This document shows positions 9,691 to 19,769 of a stretch of 64,000 nt of DNA, in pieces. This DNA is from Ligula intestinalis (Eukaryota > Platyhelminthes > Cestoda > Diphyllobothriidea > Diphyllobothriidae). The position numbers and the translations under genes were made by a program. Every line of letters begins with the position of its first letter. Within the stretch, counting starts at the first letter, position 1. The stretch spans positions 13,183,327 to 13,247,326 of the forward strand of contig JAYGXS010000009.1 of assembly GCA_036362985.1 (NCBI GenBank), written 5' to 3'. The notes under the pieces were generated by a model, which worked only from the letters and a program-made list of their open reading frames with translations, was not told the DNA's origin and ran no database searches.

Positions 9691-12600
9691 GAAGGTAATG
9701 GTATTATGAGATATTGCAGTATCAGTTTCAGTAGTTCAGGTGGCCATGGGTTAGCCATTACCATCCGGGTGCGGGTATGTAGGCGAATGGAAGTCGGCCA
9801 AATGCCTTCGTGGCCTCGAGGCAGTAGGCATTCACCAGGGAATTTTCTGTCAAATAACATTGATTGAATTTAGATTGGGTCAGTGATGGTCGGTTCCAAT
9901 ATAAGGCGCTCAAGCATTTGCAGGATTCTGCTAGCGGAATGCTGAGCTCTCTTCGTAACCTATTAAATAAGTCACTTACAATTTATCATGGACGCGTCAA
10001 GGACTCTTACCACTTTGGTCGGACTGTTTTGGCATATCAGACAAAACAACCAGCTGCCTCAGTCTGTACGGCCATAAGATGAACATGCCACTGAAGCTGC
10101 ACGTGTGTCCTCACTGCTGCCAGCCAAGTGAGGAATACAATGAGTGTTGGATCTGGTTAAAAGACCAACAGTCCTGCCGCGCTTGAATCATACATGTTGC
10201 TATCCTACTTGTTTTCGTACGATGGCAGGTAAAAACGGTCAAATGTTGCTTAAGCAAAGTGTTCGCTAAAACCTTATCTGAGCACTTGCTGGTGGCATGA
10301 CATGAAAATTGTGCAGGCTGTCAAATTAGCAAATTGAAGTCTCCCGATTATTTGTCCGAAATGCACCCGCTGGTAAAGTGTTGTGTGTAGCTCGCATCAA
10401 CATGAACTTTCCCGAAGGTTCACATGCACTAGTCTCCACGCTTGGATCAGCCGATCGCAGTTTCCGCAGAAACTGCTTTGTGGTCTGTTAGGATGGCATC
10501 AAAGCAGCCTTAGCAAGCAGTAGCTTGCAAGCCAGAACCGCGTCCACAATAGGCTATCGATCGGCCTGTGCGAGAGCTAACACATCAAGCTTGACAAGCA
10601 ATCGATAATTTAAGTTTCTAGCTACATTCACTCACCGAGCCAACAGCCCATGGGACCGGCCACTATTTCAGAAGCGAGTCTGATTAGCTCAAGGGACATC
10701 GTTTACACACGTTTGTTTCCCTAAATTTGGTGTTCCTCTAACACGCAAGGACTTCCGCTTTCTGCCCACTTCCTGTTGTGTTCTCTTTTCGGGGGCTCAC
10801 ATGAGGCGTTATTAGGCGGCGAATATTTTAGCCTGGGCCTCCGCTACAACGATTTGGCGAGGTGATATCTCGCCCTGGGCCTCCGTTACAACATGGTCAG
10901 GCGACGGATAGCTACAATGCACGCGTGAAGTCTGTATCTGCCTGCTGGCCTGACCGCTGTCAAACTGGCACTTGGACCCGACTGGCCCTCCTGGCAGGTC
11001 ATGTGTTTGCAAGTCGGACTTATTCCATCTAGTCTCCGCTCGTCTGTGTACACAATAAACTGTTCCTAGCGCTCTGGTTTTTCCAAAACCTTTCATATGC
11101 CAAGTGATCATGCTCTGAGGATCACAGTTGCCAGTTTGGTAAGTATCCGATTAATCAGTTATATGCTTGTAGTTTCTGGCTTGTAAGTAGGCTTTAGAGA
11201 GGGCACCAAGTAACAATGAAGGGAATAAATGTGTAACCCATTGGCAAGCGCCCAGCTACCAGCGTCAATATTGCCGATAGAATTTGGCAAGAGCATTGAA
11301 AGTCTAGCAAAACGAACGTTGCAAACGAGCATCGGAAACTGGAACGCATTGGGGTTAGATATGGCTGCCTGATTAGCACTACAAGGCCAGAACTGGCAAT
11401 TGCCGCCACCATAGTGTTTGGTCGTAATGGGTTGATGTCTGCAATATATAGCAATCGTTGAGCCGCTAGTCGTTTTCTGAAAAGGTTTAACTGCATCATT
11501 GGCATTGCTGAACCACTTCCAGAAAACGCCCCAGCATGCTACCTGCGTTCAGTATCTTAAATGCACAGTCACTGGGTACAAATAAGTGCAGCACTGTTGT
11601 CATATTCACAGCTGCCTATAGTCTTAGACGGTAAGTAGACTGCAAAGTTTGCATCAAATACTTGCAAAATATATGATGTTATATGCATCGAGCATCCAAT
11701 GATATTAACTGGTAAAACCTTAATTACAGCACTCAAATTAATGGGACAAACATTCCTTCACACTCTCTTGCGTCCTTTGTCTGTTCAAAAGTATAGCTAG
11801 GTGGACAAACACGTGCTATTCGGCAAAAAATTATCTTGAGTTTTGATCGGGTGATGATTGCATTACGCACTACTGTTAATACGTGGTAGCACGTATGTAC
11901 AAACTTAAAACTAGCCGCCCGATCAAAAAGCTAAGTTTGCCTTCGAATGCGTGCAGCGGGAAGGCTAAAAAAAGCAATGCACTGCGTGCATTTACTCTTT
12001 TTGAGGAGGATTTGCAGCGTATTTTAAGCCATACTATAGCCTAAATACACCGTATTCTAGCCTTGCATATGCTCATTCACGGATTGTGTTATTATCGTAT
12101 GTCAAAAAGGCACCAGGAAAGTAGAAGCTGTGGTCTGAGATCGAAGTATCATGCTTAGACATGGACTGCAATTATCATTTTTCAAAGTAAGTAATGTTAT
12201 TTTTTGTCGAGATTATAAATGTGGTCCGATCATGTTTTTACGGTTTTCGGAAACCTATTCTCGGCATTTTGACATTCATCTATATTTTTCACTGATTTTA
12301 TTGACAAATCTAACTTCGGCAGCTTTTTAGCCCCGTTGCATTTTGTGGGGCGCTAATTGCTGCTAGACTGTAATACTATTTGACGTATTTCCTCCATAGG
12401 GGTTTCGGGAAGAGGAATGATGTGAACTTTGATTGCGTTGGACTGTTCGGTCGGTCACGGGAGTTTTTCGTACCGCAAGCGATCAGACGCGATATTCTGC
12501 AACTTAAACAAAGCTTAAAAGCATTGTTAGGAGTAGTCCATGATTGGCAATAATGCGATATTTCGAGACACGGTTAGGTGTTGTGGTGAAATGCGTGAGT

Positions 12601-12780
12601 AATTGTAATATTTGCCATAGCGTTAGCGTTCTGTATGTGTTGAGCGCAATGTTTAGAGTATATTCTAATGCAGACATATGCTCACTTTTAGGGACCAGGT
12701 ACTGCATGGCAGGGCAAAGGACTGCAAATAAGTCAATATGACAAATTACGGTTAATGGTGATTTTATCTTTGCAGCAATA
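9691..12780. other. unassigned DNA with a small tandem repeat
   Basis: No gene recognised. The part around 10.6-11.1 kb is GC-richer and holds a short tandem repeat (listed separately) followed by cacaataaact at about 11049, which could be the polyadenylation region of a solo LTR, though I cannot define ends. The remainder is plain AT-rich sequence. Confidence 0.5.
10814..10915 (+). repeat. about 41-bp tandem repeat, two full copies and a partial
   Basis: Copy 1 contains gcctgggcctccgctacaac (10831-10850) and copy 2 ccctgggcctccgttacaac (10873-10892). Each is preceded by ggcg-(a/g)-rich sequence at the same distance; a third, shorter unit with ggcgacggatagctacaat follows. Confidence 0.7.
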
Positions 12781-12786
12781 ACTGTA

Positions 12787-13400
12787 TCAATTAATATGCT
12801 TTCCTGAAAACTGTACTCTTAAGGCCAACAATATCCTTGCCAGAGACGAATACATCAAGGAAGGCCAGCTGATTCTTCTCTTTTTCTTCATCGTAAATTG
12901 AACTTCCGAGAATAGGCTGTTGACACGTTCCTTGAACGCGAGCAACTTATCCTGTTCAATAACAAAGAAGGCGTCATCCACATACCATGGCCAAACATTT
13001 GTTTTTTTGGCACTAAAAGATAAGGAACTCCAGCCGTTGTAGGACCGCCTAGGCGATGAGTCCCGGAATCAGTGAACCCATTGGTGTCCCTTACACCTGC
13101 TCATAGATTGCTCAAACAAACGTTAAGTATGTCCTGATACAGAATTTCAGGAGCTATATGATTTGGGCATGTCTAAAGCGATGCTAAATCTCATCGTAAT
13201 TGTTTCGAACGAGTATGTCGATGGTCTCCGTTGCCCGGCAGGAGAATTATCCCCTTAAGCGTCTCCAATAATTGTGTTGATAAGCGGACAGTCGTCTCCG
13301 AATCAATAAATACGGCAAACTGCTTCTCGTTGCTGACGTGGCAAATCGGTGCTCACGCCAGACAGTTATTGATTTTGCTAAAAGTTTGAATTTAAAATGT
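12787..13400 (-). pseudogene. PLE-3 reverse transcriptase fragment
   Basis: Minus-strand RT of a Penelope-like element. Reading 5' to 3' on that strand there is a stretch before the active site with YDEI and LTFV, then YEQV, GTPMGS (about 13064-13090) and the catalytic YVDD (12973-12984) followed by DAFFVIEQDKLLAFK and VQFTM. Frame breaks separate GTPMGS from YVDD and again disrupt the downstream SWPSLM region. Neither the N-terminal domain nor the GIY-YIG part is present on the two sides, so it is truncated at both ends. Confidence 0.82.
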
Positions 13401-13456
13401 TATGCGGAAAACTAATGTGCATACCCTACGTCTATCTGCCATTGCATTCTGACTAT

Positions 13457-13540
13457 GCCTTTGATGACGAATCCGCGGCGAGTCTCGAAACATCAGGTGA
13501 CTAAAACTAGTGTCTCAACTATCAAATCATCTTCTTCTCA
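13457..13540 (+). ncRNA. hammerhead-like PLE terminal motif
   Basis: TTGATGA (13461-13467), 19 bases with poor stem II pairing, GAAA (13487-13490), CA, TC, then AGG (13495-13497), which pairs with CCT just upstream (13458-13460). The continuation gtgactaaaactagtgtctc and atcaaatcatc matches other PLE ends in this window. It lies just beyond PLE-3 but in the opposite orientation. One core base is changed (C3 to T) and stem II has decayed. Confidence 0.45.
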
Positions 13541-13989
13541 ATTTCTTCCTGAGATTCGCACATTTGCTCGTATTGACAATTCAATCCGTGTCTATCCAGT
13601 GTGTTCAAGGTAATATAATTTCATAGACTGTGTATCTAATCTCCTCAGCGAGCTTTTGCCCTTATTGGTAAATTTCACACGTGCGTTGCTCACAGTGCCA
13701 AAGGCGGTGAACTCAATGGTCGGCGAATGTTATCATCGACAAAATATTAATGGTGTAAGAATACAAACCTTAAAAAATGCATTCATGGGTAATGGTTTAA
13801 TATAAGCCTGATCACAGAATCCGACTCGTATAGTTCTATTCCACTGAACCGCCAGTAGCAGGAATTTGTTTTGATTGCTTCTTTTAAATTATCACACACT
13901 TTGGTGTATTTTTATATGATTTTTTTAAGTAAATACAACTTTTGTTTCCTGCTTTCTTTTAGTATGTTTCTTTTATTTTCCCTCATGCG

Positions 13990-14089
13990 NNNNNNNNNNN
14001 NNNNNNNNNNNNNNNNNNNNNNNNNNNNNNNNNNNNNNNNNNNNNNNNNNNNNNNNNNNNNNNNNNNNNNNNNNNNNNNNNNNNNNNNN
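13990..14089. other. assembly gap (100 N)
   Basis: One hundred N, a round number that usually marks a scaffold gap of unknown length. Open frames running across it are not meaningful. Confidence 0.97.
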
Positions 14090-14218
14090 CATTCCGCGGC
14101 AGTTGATTGTCTTCGACGAAAATGTTCATCGAACTCTAGGGTTTGACCCTTTAAAGTCATGTCCCATCCACCTTCTTTCATGTCATGCACCTAATAATTT
14201 CCGCGATTATTTCCTTGG

Positions 14219-14234
14219 TATATATATATATATT
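14219..14234 (+). repeat. TA microsatellite
   Basis: Eight uninterrupted TA units followed by a T-rich stretch. Confidence 0.85.
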
Positions 14235-14304
14235 TGATAAATTAGTTGAAACGTTACAGGTGCTTGAGTTTTCTGTTGGGCTTTTTAGATAACTTGTTTA
14301 ACAA

Positions 14305-14440
14305 GCTTGCGTATTATTGGTTAATGTGAACCCAATTGTGAAAAAAAAACAGCAGCGTTGGAAGGAGTCAAACGCGCACAGCAGGAAAGGCCTTTACACA
14401 ACCAACAGTTTATTCATTTGACTCCACGCCATGCCACGCC
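14305..14440 (-). mobile_element. second, diverged copy of the tRNA-derived SINE
   Basis: Shares both parts of the 8.5-kb SINE in the same orientation. The tail is tgtgaacccaattgtgaaaaa versus gttgacccaagtgtgaaaaa. The head is gcgttggaaggagtcaaacgcgcac, matching by position the T arm and variable region of the tRNA-like copy, followed by gcaggaaaggccttt versus cagagaaagccttt. The D arm and acceptor end are too diverged to read. Confidence 0.6.
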
Positions 14441-15780
14441 TGCGCATTAAAAGTTAATCAAATTGGAATCAATTTTACCCACCCAAATTAAAGTCAGTTT
14501 AGTTGTTATTTTGTTGGATTATAGATTAATTGCTAAGAAAATCCTGCTTGGGTATTCAGCCTTCTGTTCCGTTTTTGTAGATTTCATACAAGCGTTAAAG
14601 TTGGGCGGAGAAAATCAATCCAAGTGTGATTAAATTCACGGTCCAGGCTTGGCGTTCTAGGTAAAATCGATAGACCGTTGACGGCGTTGAGGCATTCTCT
14701 GCTGTGCGAGTTCGGCTGCCGCAAACGCTGCGACATTTTTTTCTCCATTGAGCCAAATAAATTAAGCAAAGCTGTCAAACCTCTTGCATAATGTATTAAG
14801 TATAATGGTTTTCGTCACATTAACATGGTCTCGTATGCGAGTGCAGACGTATCGTAGAGCTGTAATGGACCCATCATAATTTCAGTTCACCTGATTTTTG
14901 TTTCATGCAGTACAAGATATATTGTGGTTATGTGTGCAGCTAAAAGTTACTGCATTCGTTGTAGTGTTTAAAAAATCAGCCTGCCCATGGCAACATATAA
15001 ATTTATTCGATATTAATTGAATGCGTGTAACAAAAGGTACCTACTTTCCTTAGAGTATTGTTCTGTTAAGAAGAAGTAGATGCGACCACTGGAGCAAGAA
15101 TTTTATTTTTCTGACCTTTTGATTCTCTCGATTTTCCTTAATCAAAGGTAAGTATAGGATGAGTTGAGTGATAGGTGGGTAATGGGTGACAAATTTTCCA
15201 CTGGTGTCGGTGAAGGTGTGGTGTCACCCTCTAATTACTCCCAATAGAATGTCTATGGGTGAACACACTAAGGAAGGTGTAACTTTGGATCCCTGCCGCA
15301 GTTACTTTATCGGATGGCAGTTGCCACTGCTTGTCCTCACATAGGGGCTAGCCCGGCAATGGAGACAGTCTTAGGGTTTCCTCACAGTTCGTGTGTAACT
15401 CACTGCCCGAGAAGTGACAGCGGCTTATAAGTTTTTTTCGAGCGCATTCACTTGTGGTAACATTGGGCGCATTGGGTTAAGGTTGATCTGCCGTGTTGGA
15501 CCTAAGTAACAATTTTGGAACTGCGACCAGTTGGCACGTGCGTAGGTTCGCATTTGTGCTTGTTCAGTTCAAAGTCATCGCTCGGGCATAGCCCAGCAAA
15601 AGCATATGGCTTGGGAGGCCGTCCACTATTAACAAAGAAATCAATGTAGCAGTCGGCGGTAGGCCCGCCGCATGCACGGTGGCTGAAATTGCGTTAGGCT
15701 TGACTTACCACAAAACATACGCAGATTGCACGGAACTTATACTTCATAGTGGTCATCCGCGTGCGTACTAAAATTATCAT
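14441..15780. other. unassigned DNA
   Basis: No gene recognised. From about 15.2 to 15.8 kb the sequence is GC-richer and lies immediately downstream (on the minus strand) of the PLE-4 nuclease fragment, so part of it is probably PLE 3' sequence. I could not align it convincingly to the PLE-1 3' region. Confidence 0.45.
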
Positions 15781-16290
15781 TTACTTTAGACACCGATTAG
15801 GTCTTATCTGATGCGATGATGTCTTCACACTTCGCCTTCGACTCATTACGTGGCGCGATTTCTCTGTCCGTCTTGGATCTGTAGTTGATACTTGCGCTTT
15901 AATAATGCTCGCTGTCATCAGAGTTGTTGTTGCTGGGCCCGGCCTTTCCCACATGACTGATTACCTTGCTCAGGTAATCTCTCAGTGCGCAATATCTGTG
16001 AACGCCACATCTTTGCGCTTGTTGATGGACTGAGGGCCTGAAAACTATGACTAGAGCAGCTCAAGGCTCACGCGGTTGTCACCTCTCACGAGCATTTCGG
16101 CATCATGAAATTTCAAAATATGTCCGGGTCCCGTCGAGTGATCTACAACCACGGAAATGGCATCATTTTTCCCCACTTCTTCTGCATGCTTAGCTTTCTG
16201 CATCCGGAGTCATTTCCCGGTTCTTTCACGTAGTTGCCTTGTTTACAACTGCATTACATCCGGTAAACAACTCTTACCATATTCTGTCGG
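15780..16290 (-). pseudogene. PLE-4 GIY-YIG endonuclease fragment
   Basis: On the minus strand the segment from about 16290 reads as a decayed PLE nuclease tail. It includes LRERTGK, KAKHAEEVGKNDAISVVVDH, STGPGHILKFHDAEML, RGDNRVSLELL (about 16049-16093) and SGPQSINKRKDV. The pattern of a GH dipeptide, then an R/D-rich turn, then a leucine-rich SRELL-like helix and SxxxSINxxxDL is typical of the end of GIY-YIG PLE proteins. Several stops interrupt it. The reverse transcriptase part is absent upstream, so it is 5' truncated. Confidence 0.72.
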
Positions 16291-16299
16291 GGCACTTGG

Positions 16300-17090
16300 C
16301 CTCTTCCGCCAAAAAGTGTATGTTAATGCCCCAAATATCAGAAATTATTTCAAATGGGTTGCCCTAATAATTGATTTTAATCTATTTTTCGTTAACTAGG
16401 GTTGATCAAAAAGAGTTTAATGTTTTCGTGTTATCACTGAGAGTGTGTACCGCCAAAGCAATTTTTTGAGGGATGTTGGATATTAATTTTTGATGGCTTC
16501 TTAGGATGTTTATGATTCTTGTCCATTTTGTAGCACACAGCTATCTAACTTTGCTTTGGTGGCTGAAATATTTGCACACACCTTAATTGGCAGACCACGT
16601 TTTGGAGAATATGTTTGATAGGAATTTTGGTGAAGATTATGACAACATCAGCATCACTTTAGGTATGACTGGGAGCCGACAATCGAAAACATTTTGTAAG
16701 CGTTCCAAAACAAGAATATTAGGCAAACTTCCAAAACATTTGAAATTTGCCGACATATCAAATGTTTACGCTTGGTTGGGCACTTTTTACTCGATATATC
16801 AAGAATCAACATGATAGGACCGGCATGGTTATGATCAATCATTTTCTTTAAGCTTCCACATTATTCGACGTTTTCGCACTTATTGGGCATTAACTTACTC
16901 CGCAAACATAGATTTTCCTGAGTTTTGGGAGTTTTAAATGACAAGTGGTGTAAATAGTGGCTAAATATCGAGCAGCACTGCCCATTAGGAGCATTCATAT
17001 TGAGACCAGTGGATTTTAGTAAGTTAACGTCTTTAAAAACAACATCTCTTTTTTGGAAACATAAAACTTTCAATCATACAGTTTTGCTTA
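16300..17090. other. unassigned AT-rich DNA
   Basis: Nothing recognised on either strand. Confidence 0.55.
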
Positions 17091-17091
17091 C

Positions 17092-17277
17092 TTAAAGTTC
17101 AGCTATGATACCTAGCCAAGTCAAGTCAGTCAAACGAACTTTTTCAATTATTTCATCATCAGCCAATACAGTAATATTAGGATGGGTAGAGTTAACACAC
17201 GTTATAGGCAAAACAATTAGAAGTAACAAGGGAGACGATAGGGGAGGGAGTTGTAAAGGGATCAAGTTCTGCAAGGG
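17092..17277 (-). CDS. possible internal exon, hydrophobic segment
   Basis: A weak exon candidate on the minus strand. A good acceptor (pyrimidine-containing tttgcttgcag) ends at 17278, and donors are available at tggctaggtatca and at ttaagtaagc near the other end. The open frame holds a proline- and serine-rich stretch, a hydrophobic run PLLLLIVLPITCV, an NST and an NIT sequon, then an acidic segment LADDEIIEKVRLTD. This would suit a signal or membrane segment followed by an extracellular portion, but I recognise no family and no neighbouring exon. Confidence 0.2.
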   Translation of the reverse strand, partial: PLQNLIPLQLPPLSSPLLLLIVLPITCVNSTHPNITVLADDEIIEKVRLTDLTWLGIIAEL

Positions 17278-17299
17278 CTGCAAGCAAATTTAATACATT

Positions 17300-19440
17300 T
17301 GTTTATGTTTGATTATTGCTTCCATGCCAGCAAAAAACGCATTAACAAAAACTCATAAATAATAATGAGCTAAATTAGGCATATTAAGTACTTAAAAGAA
17401 CGATAAGAAGTAATAAGTGTTTGTTAGGAAAAATAAAATTTTCTCGATAATTACCAGCTTGTGGTAACGTCAAAAATTGCTATAAAATAGAACAAAAAAA
17501 AATACTTTGTTAAGTATTAAATATAAAGCAACCGCTTTCATTATACAACAAAAACTTTTTCTCTAGTCGAAATATTTTGTATATAAGAGAATGATTACAT
17601 ACGAAGTTATTTATATCGTTGAATGAATTGTCTCTTCATTTCGGAAATGTTTGCTGTATTAATTGATCAGTTTACTAATTGTCCATTTGTTCAATGTTAA
17701 TATCAAACTCTAAAAAATGAGATAAAACTAAACATAATTTACTGAAAAAACGAGCTTTTGGATATATTTTCCTATGCAGGTGGCCACGCTAGCCGAATTT
17801 GGAAATGCTTCAAAGCAGCAAACCCCATTTTTGAACATACGACATGCCTCCTAGATACCACGCATATTCCCATTCCTAAGATTAATAAAAAAACCTTCCA
17901 TAATAGGTCACCTTTTTTAAAAAGTGCTTGTAGTGGCTATTAAGGTGACGAACTTCTGTGCAAATTAACATTTTCCAAGGTAATGGCACAGTGAAATTGG
18001 AGAATTTTGACAATTTCCTTAATTTACCTGAAGAAAAACGATTAAAATTGACTAAAGATTAAAGAGCGTACCTTCCTCTTTATAACGGATTATGCTTCGC
18101 TTAAGGGGATAAATTACACGATCCCTTAAAAGTGTGCGAGTTAAAAAAAAGCAGGCCACATATATGACTATTTTTTGAAATAGTTATTATTCTGTTGTCT
18201 ATTTCTTTTTTAAATAACGCTTGATCAGAACCTATTGTTTACAAAACAATCTCCTTTTTCCTGACTTACATATAAGAAGCCCTTCATTTATTCCCCTACG
18301 TGGTAAAATGTATGACAAGGTTTGGTTATGTGCACGGTCGGAGGAGAGGTTTCAATAAAACACTGAAAAAGTTTGTGTTACTGCATTTTGGGCAAAAAAC
18401 CTTCACAGGATAGCTAAATATGATTTTTTAACTTCTATCCGTGTTTTTTTTCTGAAAATTAATGCGATTCCTAAAACTTCACTTTTGTTCAATTTGATCA
18501 ACTTCACATACATTTTTTTAGTATTGGAAGGGATTATTATTCTGACTTTTTTTACTCATTATGAAATTCTTCCAAGGCACAATGCATATTACAAGAAAAT
18601 TTCGTCCTGTCTTTCCTTATAGCATACGGAATTCCTTTTATATAAATATAGTCATGATTTAGCCGAAATGAGAGCCTATTTTCTCCAATAAATTTAATAA
18701 CGAGGGTAGTTTTCCAAACCAAAGCTCTTATTATCAAATCCACTCAGTTGATCAAAATAACCTGTCAAGATATGCGCTAAACTACCAATTTTACTTTAGT
18801 CCTGAAATTCGTTTGCAGGATTTGCAGAACTGTAGTTTATGTCATCCTGTCGTCCTCGTCTCGAGTCTTCTTGGGAGGTGTGAGGATGTAAGGTTTCAAC
18901 GTCTTGTGACGGCGTCGGTGGCCTCTGGATGCTTGATGCTGCAGTCTCATCACCGTTTCGCTGCGTGGTTTAAGGCGTGGGGTGGATTTTGAAATGAGCT
19001 TCTCTTATATTACTGTACTACTTGATGATTAATTAATAGAAAACATTCGTTTGGCTAATTTGGCTTAGTTAAAACGTAACTTTAATGCAATTTATTCATA
19101 AAAATGTTAAATTGTTGACTCTTAAATGTGGTACCGAGATGTAGGTAATATAAAGGCTACTTTTATGGATTTGGTAAGGCAAATAGTGGTTATGTTTGAG
19201 TCTGGTTTGACAAAAAAAGTGTAAATTAGATTTTATGGTTATACGTGGGAAATAGCGCGAATGGAGTGCTAACATTAGCTTAGAGGTTGACATAGGGTTA
19301 TGTACTGGTATTGAATAGTAATGTTAAGTATTCGGAGCGAGAGTTTTTACAGAGTTGTATAGTTAGGGTTGGCTGGCACAGTTAGAGTCAGGAGTTATGG
19401 TTGGGTTAAGAAAACAGTTTTGAGGTTAGAGTTTAACTGG
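17300..19440. other. unassigned AT-rich DNA
   Basis: Very AT-rich. A good splice-acceptor-like sequence (ttttcctatgcag, ending about 17779) precedes a short open stretch, but no donor or family supports an exon. At 18735-18791 lies one arm of a dispersed inverted pair listed separately. Confidence 0.5.
18735..18791 (-). repeat. dispersed repeat, partner at 22617-22671
   Basis: Reverse complement shares aaattggtagtttag, then about 20 bases of diverged sequence, then tttgatcaactgagtggat with 22617-22671. A weaker relative (ccactcagtggatcaaa) lies at 62655. Confidence 0.6.
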
Positions 19441-19444
19441 AGTA

Positions 19445-19760
19445 AATTTGAAGTTTAGTCTAGAGGTAGTGTCTTAAACACAATGACCGAAGTTTGAGGG
19501 TTCAAATCTCGGGGGTACCAACCCTCGAGATTGGTTATGACTAACTGATGACGACTTATTAGCCAGAAATGGCCATTCCGGTCTCCCTTTGCTATGTCGG
19601 ATCGACTTCATCATTTCACTTTAGTCACCATGTGCCGGTCATTGAGGGTTCGCGCTGTGAGCTCCTTGGCAAAGCGGAACTTAATTTTTCCTTGACTAGA
19701 TCGGTAAAACACCTGTATTCATTCGGTGAAGACTTCCTTTTAGACGTTAAGCTGCACGTT
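19445..19760 (+). mobile_element. tRNA-related repeat, family 2, fullest copy
   Basis: Begins with a tRNA-like head: a box A match tagtctagaggtag (about 19459) and a box B match gggttcaaatctc (about 19499). The body follows with CTGATGA (19545-19551), ttagccaGAAA (19566-19569), ggccattccggtctccc, tcggatcgacttcatc, gagctccttggcaaa and gaacttaatttttcc. Both halves recur at 52145-52500 and the middle at about 26275-26400, so it is a multi-copy short retroposon. Ends are approximate; I see no clear target-site duplication. Confidence 0.65.
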
Positions 19761-19769
19761 TGAGAATGA

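Noticed and set aside
10812..11111. 99-codon minus-strand frame with two similar EAQ-containing segments as a repeat protein
   Set aside because: The similarity is just the 41-bp tandem repeat read in one frame; there is no further support.
13871..14190. Open frames across the 100-N gap
   Set aside because: Residues in the gap are unknown and the flanks do not agree on a frame or family.
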